Below, one piece after another: positions 59,181-64,000 of a DNA stretch of 64,000 nucleotides. This stretch comes from Delphinapterus leucas (Eukaryota; Chordata; Mammalia; Artiodactyla; Monodontidae). Numbering within the stretch: position 1 is the stretch's first letter; the number at the start of each line of letters is the position of its first letter. Where the stretch lies: positions 82,123,973 to 82,187,972 of the forward strand of contig NW_022098066.1 of NCBI RefSeq assembly GCF_002288925.2, read 5' to 3'. The notes beneath the pieces were generated by a model. The model was given only the letters and a program-made list of their open reading frames with translations. It ran no database searches and was not told where the DNA came from. A program made the position numbers and the translations under genes.

Positions 59181-61085
59181 TTAATGAGGCTATACTGCCC
59201 TACTGGCCACAGATGAGGCAAGGCTTCAATATTCCTTGATTACAAATGGATACCTTTAGGAGATGTGTCTAGCCCTTGTTTGACAACCCCCGTTTACTCA
59301 CAATGGACCAAGGCAGGCCCCAAACAGCCATGGAGGTCCAATGTGACTCTGCCCCCAAATCCATGTTTCATTCTAGCAGGAAGAGACACCCAGCTCAAGC
59401 TGGGCCAATGAGATTATCTCACTGAGACGTTGGAACATGAACTGCGTGACCTATGGTCTGCATGTGGCCCTTACTTCCTGCTCATCCCCCCAAAGCCACA
59501 TTGTTCAATTCTCACTTGGCATCTGTAAGATACTTCTGTGTGCCTTCACAAAATTCTTTCTGCTTGTCTGTTTTGTAGTTGTTGTTTGCTTGTTTGTTGA
59601 TGATTCTTTTAGCTAGTCAAGGTGGTTTCTGTGACTTGAAACCCAAAAAAACTCACTGCTGAAGATCACAGGTATCAAAGGCATCAAAAGTGATCAAAAG
59701 GCATCAAAAGTGATTCTGGGTAGTGTATTGCACTTTAAGTACTTAGTGGGTGAGAAACCACAATTATAACCAGCAAGTTGTAAAGCATCCCTCTATCCAC
59801 ACACTCATCCAAACTCCAACCTACCAACTCAGACTATATTATGAATGGGTTGTGGATTCTTATTCTAGAACTCGAGAGTCTATTCTTAATGATTGATTGA
59901 ATGAATCCTTTCACCCAGGCTCCTGGTACATGCCAGGTCTTTCTCCACCCATTACAGGCCAAGGTCTCTTTATGTTGCCTGCATCTCTTTGCTTTAATAC
60001 TCCAAACAGCCACAGGAATGGATTTGGCAGTTTTCTAAGAGAACCAGGGCCTTCCCTCTCTATGCTGCCTGCACACCACTGTTATTCACTGCTTGCCTTT
60101 CTCACTGACAGCTACTTTCACCTTGACTTCTCTCTCCTCCCCAGGGAACACACCTGACCCAACCTGGCATTATTATATAATCCCAGAGAAAACAAAGTGC
60201 TTGCCAGCCCACCACTCACCCAGGTGTCCAGTACATTTGTTGTAACGGGAACAACAGCAAAGCCTAAAACAGCCCCACCATTCTAAAGGCATCCATTCAA
60301 TTGCTTGTAAATCTCTCAAATTTCTTTTCGTACTGCAATTTCTCATGTCGGGGGACCAGCCCGGAAGCAAATTGCTTTTGGAAGGTTTCACAAAGATCTA
60401 TTCAGCTCTTTTACTGAGTTATCTAAACGTGGGGAGGGGGAAGGCATTTTCAACTGGGAAGGCATGGGATGTTTCTCGTATGCTTGAGCAACTCAAAAAG
60501 GACTTTGTTTTCAAACTTGGCATGTACGGGTTCCTGGATGAAGACCAGGTCTTTGACAAGTTTGAAGAAATGGATTTGGAAATAACAAGATGAAATGAGG
60601 GCAGCTAACCTCCTCCCCCACCTCTGCCCCCTACATAGGCCATTTTCCTTAAATGGAAAATGAGTTCTCAATAAATCACTCCTCGCATTGGCAGGTTCCC
60701 TTCTAACAAAGGCACACACTAGTTAATCTTCCACTAATACATTTTCCTTTGATCGGAGACACAGAACTTCTCTGTCCATTAACCACAGTTGTGACCATAA
60801 TTATTCCTCGAATAAATAAAACAGGATCTACTGAAACCTGTGAAATGCTGCTGCCTGAGAAAACAATTGAACATTTCCCCAGCGAGGAGCAGCATGCCCT
60901 CACGACTAACGAGCAGTCATTCAACTGGAGTCAGGAAACAGCAAGGAACTTGGGATGGGAAATGGCAGCTCTGCATTCTAACTGACAATGGAACGTGTTG
61001 CAAAGTCTCTCCTCTCCTTTAGATTCCCCCCCCGCAAGATGGCCAAGGCCCACCAGAGAAAAATACCAGGAGAAAAGTGTCACAT
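59181..61085 (-). other. NOTCH2 intron 11, unnamed part
   Basis: No gene. The small open frames at 60345-60593 and 60749-60985 show no recognisable domain. Confidence 0.45.
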
Positions 61086-61102
61086 TAAAAATACTGGACT
61101 CT

Positions 61103-61301
61103 GGGTTTCCCTGGTGGCGCAGTGGTTGAGAGTCCGCCTGCCGATGCAGGGGACGCGGGTTCGTGCCCCAGCCCGGGAAGATCCCACATGCCGCAGAGTG
61201 GCTGGGCCCGTGAGCCCTGGCCGCTGGGCCTGCGCGTCCGGAGCGCCTGTGCTCCGCAACGGGAGAGGCCGCGGCAGTGAGAGACCCGTGTACCGCAAAA
61301 A
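61103..61301 (+). mobile_element. CHR-2 SINE in intron 11
   Basis: Head tttccctggtggcgcagtgg through the core to taccgc and an A-run. Duplications aaaaatactggact occur at 61087-61100 and 61302-61315, their exact left edge blurred by A residues. It lies about 425 bases upstream (in coordinate) of the exon 11 donor. Confidence 0.92.
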
Positions 61302-61725
61302 AAAAATACTGGACTGTGAAACAGAGGAAAAACTATTGGAAGAACTGGAGGGAGGGAGGGAGGACCAACTTCATTAATCTGATTGAGGTGGAGGTTAAAG
61401 AAACAAAGACAATCAAATCAAGCCACAAAGGCAAGATGGCTTTCAATTTTAAATAATAATTTCAATTTTTTGAAGTGGTGTGCCTCCTTTTAATGAAAAA
61501 CACATACATAAAGTCATCAGCTTTGCAAAGCTATTGTCTCTAATTTCTCTACTGGCTAGAGCCATCTGCCTCGGAGACATTTCTGGCCATGGCTTTGGCT
61601 GAGCTTCTCAGAATCAAGACTATTTTTTAGGTTATCTAAGCATATGCCAAGAATGTCTGAGACATCCGCATAAATTGTTTCTGGAAAACAGTGAAAACTC
61701 CAAAGGAAATACGGCGTGGCCTTAC

Positions 61726-61959
61726 CTGATGTGCCTGGCTGGCAGTTGCACTGGTAACCATTTACCAGGTCGATGCAGCGACCCTCATTCAAGCAAGGGC
61801 TGCTGTAACATTCATCTATCTGGTCGCTGCAGATGGCGCCCATGTACCCTGGATTGCAGACGCAGGTGTAGGAATCAATCCCATCCTGACACTGGCCATG
61901 GTGGCAAGGATCGGGGTCACAGTTGTCAATGTTCTCCTCACACAACACACCAGTGAATC
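61726..61959 (-). CDS. NOTCH2: NOTCH2 exon 11: EGF repeats 15 and 16
   Basis: 234 bases, acceptor cttccaag, donor gtaagg, about residues 562-638. It encodes EGF 15 ([10 protein letters not shown]) and EGF 16 ([10 protein letters not shown]), both with a calcium-binding start; EGF 16 has the O-glucose consensus. Compared with the human sequence as I remember it there are conservative changes, such as Val in SYTCVC and Glu in CLNEGRC. It begins with GA of a split glycine codon (G|GA from exon 10) and ends with G, so phase is kept on both sides. Confidence 0.95.
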
Positions 61960-63641
61960 CTTGGAAGAAATTGTACCAAAGATGCTTAAAAACCAAGGCA
62001 GACATTGCATACCTGAACATAAATGTAGCTGGCATCCACTTATCCTACACATCCCAAGTCTTAATTCATACTGCAGGCAATGAGCAGTTGGAACTGACTA
62101 TTTGCATTGATTTATAAGGCAAGCCTAGAGAGTTTTGCTTAAAATAAAGTTTTTCAAGTCAAATTTGTAGAATTCAAATAGCTTTTGCTAAATAATAATT
62201 TCATTGCAGAGACGCTTTAACTGCATCTTCATTTAATATTGGACTTCAGTGGGGAATAGCTCTCAATATTTTTCCTTAATATATTTACCTCTATATTCCT
62301 TTCCTCCCAAACCCAACTGCATATACAGGTACTATATTAATGGTTTCATGTACCTTATCTTCCCAATTCTGACCTGAGAGGACAGAGAACTTTTCTCTGT
62401 TCCTCTCAACCTCCCAGGGATCTATGCATATACAGTAAGTTTTTAATAAATATTTGTTAAATAAAATGAATGAACAAGTTATGACAGTTAAAAGAAAAGG
62501 GACAAATAAAAGTTCCTTTATTCAACATTAAATCCTTTTAAAAGACTCTAGGAGGGCTCTCCTCCCGTTTAAACATGAGTTCAAGCTTTGTAAATTCTCT
62601 CCAGTGAAGGTTATTCTCCACAAGCATAATCTGGCCAGAGGAAGACAAAACCTGAAACCTCTCCAACCAGAGACAAACGTTCGTGAAAAGAGAAGAAAAT
62701 TAAGTGGACCATCTGACAGGGCCCTCTCTAAGTAGGCCTAACAAGTGGTAATGTTCCAATACTACTGAAATAGTAATTCTCTGTGTTTATTGTTATGACT
62801 TAGTTTGCTTTTCTGTGATCACAAAAAAAATCATGCACATGATGCTTAAAATCCTTTAAGACTCCATCTTCTAACATAAGAAAAAATATCTTGAATTATA
62901 TTCATAACTCCTTTCTTAAACAGTCAGATGAAAAAAGAAACTGGGAATTCACCTTTGCTACTAATTTCTAGTCCTTTTCTACACAATGATGGTCTGTGCA
63001 GAAGCAAATGTGTAATAAGGGACATTTGGCTTATTCAAATCTACTCCCAAATTAGAAATGTCGCCACAGATCAGAAATGTAGAATATTTGTAAACATTCT
63101 TTTTGACCCTAGTAGCAGAAGTCAGGAAAGAGGACCCAAACTTTCCCAGACAGGGCTCCCTCCCCCGTTCAAATACACATCCAACTCTCAAAGCATCAGT
63201 CATCTTTTATGCAGGAAACCTCTGCACTTGCACACCACTGCCCCCAGATTTCTGGGCCTTTGTTCGATCACTTGCCTCAAGAAACACAGAGACAGGTCTC
63301 CTGCTGAGAAGCCCCAGTGAAAAATAGCTTTCACCTGGAACTCTTCCCTTTTCCAAAGGAGTAGGTCAAGCCAGCTGGAAACTCACCGTTGCCAAAATCT
63401 GCCCAAGAAAGACAGGGGCACCAAATGGAAATGTCCAGGCCAGGCCACGATTGTGGTGAAGGAGGCAGGTGTTGTAGAGGAAACAGTGAGAGAGCAGCAA
63501 GAAAGAGGCTTGGAAGAAGCTCTTTCTAAACCCAGAGCAGCCCATGTTAGTGGACTGGCCTGGCAGGGCAGCTAGAAGAGGACGGTCTCCTGTTTTGTTC
63601 AGGCAGACCTACCAGGGGAATAAGAATTGAAAAATTCTTAC
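61960..63641 (-). other. NOTCH2 intron 10
   Basis: 1,682 bases. An L2-like end lies near 62400-62475 (gtaagtttttaataaatatt ... atgaatgaac). No other feature. Confidence 0.55.
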
Positions 63642-63755
63642 CTGTGGCGCACTGGCATTCATAACCATTTGGGTGATCTATACACTTTGCCCCATTCAGA
63701 CATGGAGTACTGGAACAGTCGTCAATATCGATCTGGCAAACTGGCCCAGTGAAAC
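63642..63755 (-). CDS. NOTCH2: NOTCH2 exon 10: EGF repeat 14
   Basis: 114 bases, acceptor cttttcag and donor gtaaga. It enters on the last two bases of a glycine codon and leaves after the first base of the next glycine codon. It encodes the end of EGF 13 (FTGPVCQ) and EGF 14, about residues 524-560. The repeat opens [10 protein letters not shown], which carries both the calcium-binding D-I-D-D pattern and the C-x-S-x-P-C O-glucosylation consensus. It lies just after the ligand-binding repeats 11-12, which are coded outside the window. I see no change that would disturb the six-cysteine pattern. Confidence 0.95.
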
Positions 63756-64000
63756 CTGAAAAGGGTACAGCGATGACACAAGTCAAAGGGTTATCCTATG
63801 CCTTCCTTACTATGAGAATGATGCCCAAAGAGAACTGGGTTGTTATTGGCAGGGTTTATACCCATGGGTCAGCAAATGTAGAATTATTCTACCCAACAGG
63901 TAACTAGGATAAGGTGAGGCTCAGGGCATCAGAGGTACCTGTGTGTCTCTCTACCTTTTTCTTCCCAGCACAGAGTTCACTTCTAGTTAAAGTAGGGACT
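63756..64000 (-). other. NOTCH2 intron 9 (partial)
   Basis: The last 245 bases of intron 9, cut by the window edge. No feature recognised. Confidence 0.7.

Noticed and set aside
60345..60593. An 82-codon frame that could be a small gene in intron 11
   Set aside because: No recognisable domain, no splice or promoter evidence, and codons look random.

Overview
The window is mammalian nuclear DNA, almost certainly from a cetacean. It holds the 3' two-thirds of NOTCH2 on the minus strand plus about 5.6 kb beyond the gene. Two things point to a cetacean. Several tRNA-derived SINEs have the CHR-type head (gggcttccctggtgg...), found in whales, hippos and ruminants, in forms typical of whales and dolphins. 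The LINE-1 copies share a 3' UTR typical of cetartiodactyls. The gene is NOTCH2 rather than a paralog because the C-terminal transactivation/PEST region and every EGF repeat match the NOTCH2 sequence I know, ending in MQVYA.

Layout along the plus strand: 1-1905, the 3' ends of two LINE-1 copies. 1906-5600, intergenic DNA with an old L1 piece, a (CA)n tract and one SINE. About 5600-9311, the NOTCH2 3' UTR (its far end is uncertain). 9312-63755, twenty-five coding exons read from high to low coordinate; I number them 10 to 34 on the family's 34-exon model. 63756-64000, part of intron 9. Exons 1-9 (signal peptide, EGF 1-13, the ligand-binding repeats) lie outside. All 24 complete introns have GT-AG ends, and all codon phases agree. 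The exons give 5,849 coding bases, i.e. a split codon, 1,948 codons and a TGA. Counted back from a 2,471-residue protein this begins at residue 523, so there is no net length change from human over this part.

Order of protein parts: EGF 14-36 (exons 10-25), three LNR modules (25-26), heterodimerisation domain with furin site (26-27), transmembrane helix and gamma-secretase site (28), RAM and linker (28-30), ankyrin repeats (31 to start of 34), then nuclear localisation signals, transactivation region and PEST degron (34). The extracellular part binds ligand and holds the receptor shut; cleavage frees the intracellular part to act with RBPJ in the nucleus.

The introns carry most of the novelty. 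A CHR SINE sits only 22 bases upstream of exon 33, inside the branch-point zone. A nearly full-length but broken L1 (6.8 kb) fills intron 15, head toward exon 16. A small hAT element with its 8-bp target duplication was later split by an L1. A fossil hAT transposase fragment lies in intron 11. I found no second protein-coding gene, no RNA gene and no CRISPR array.
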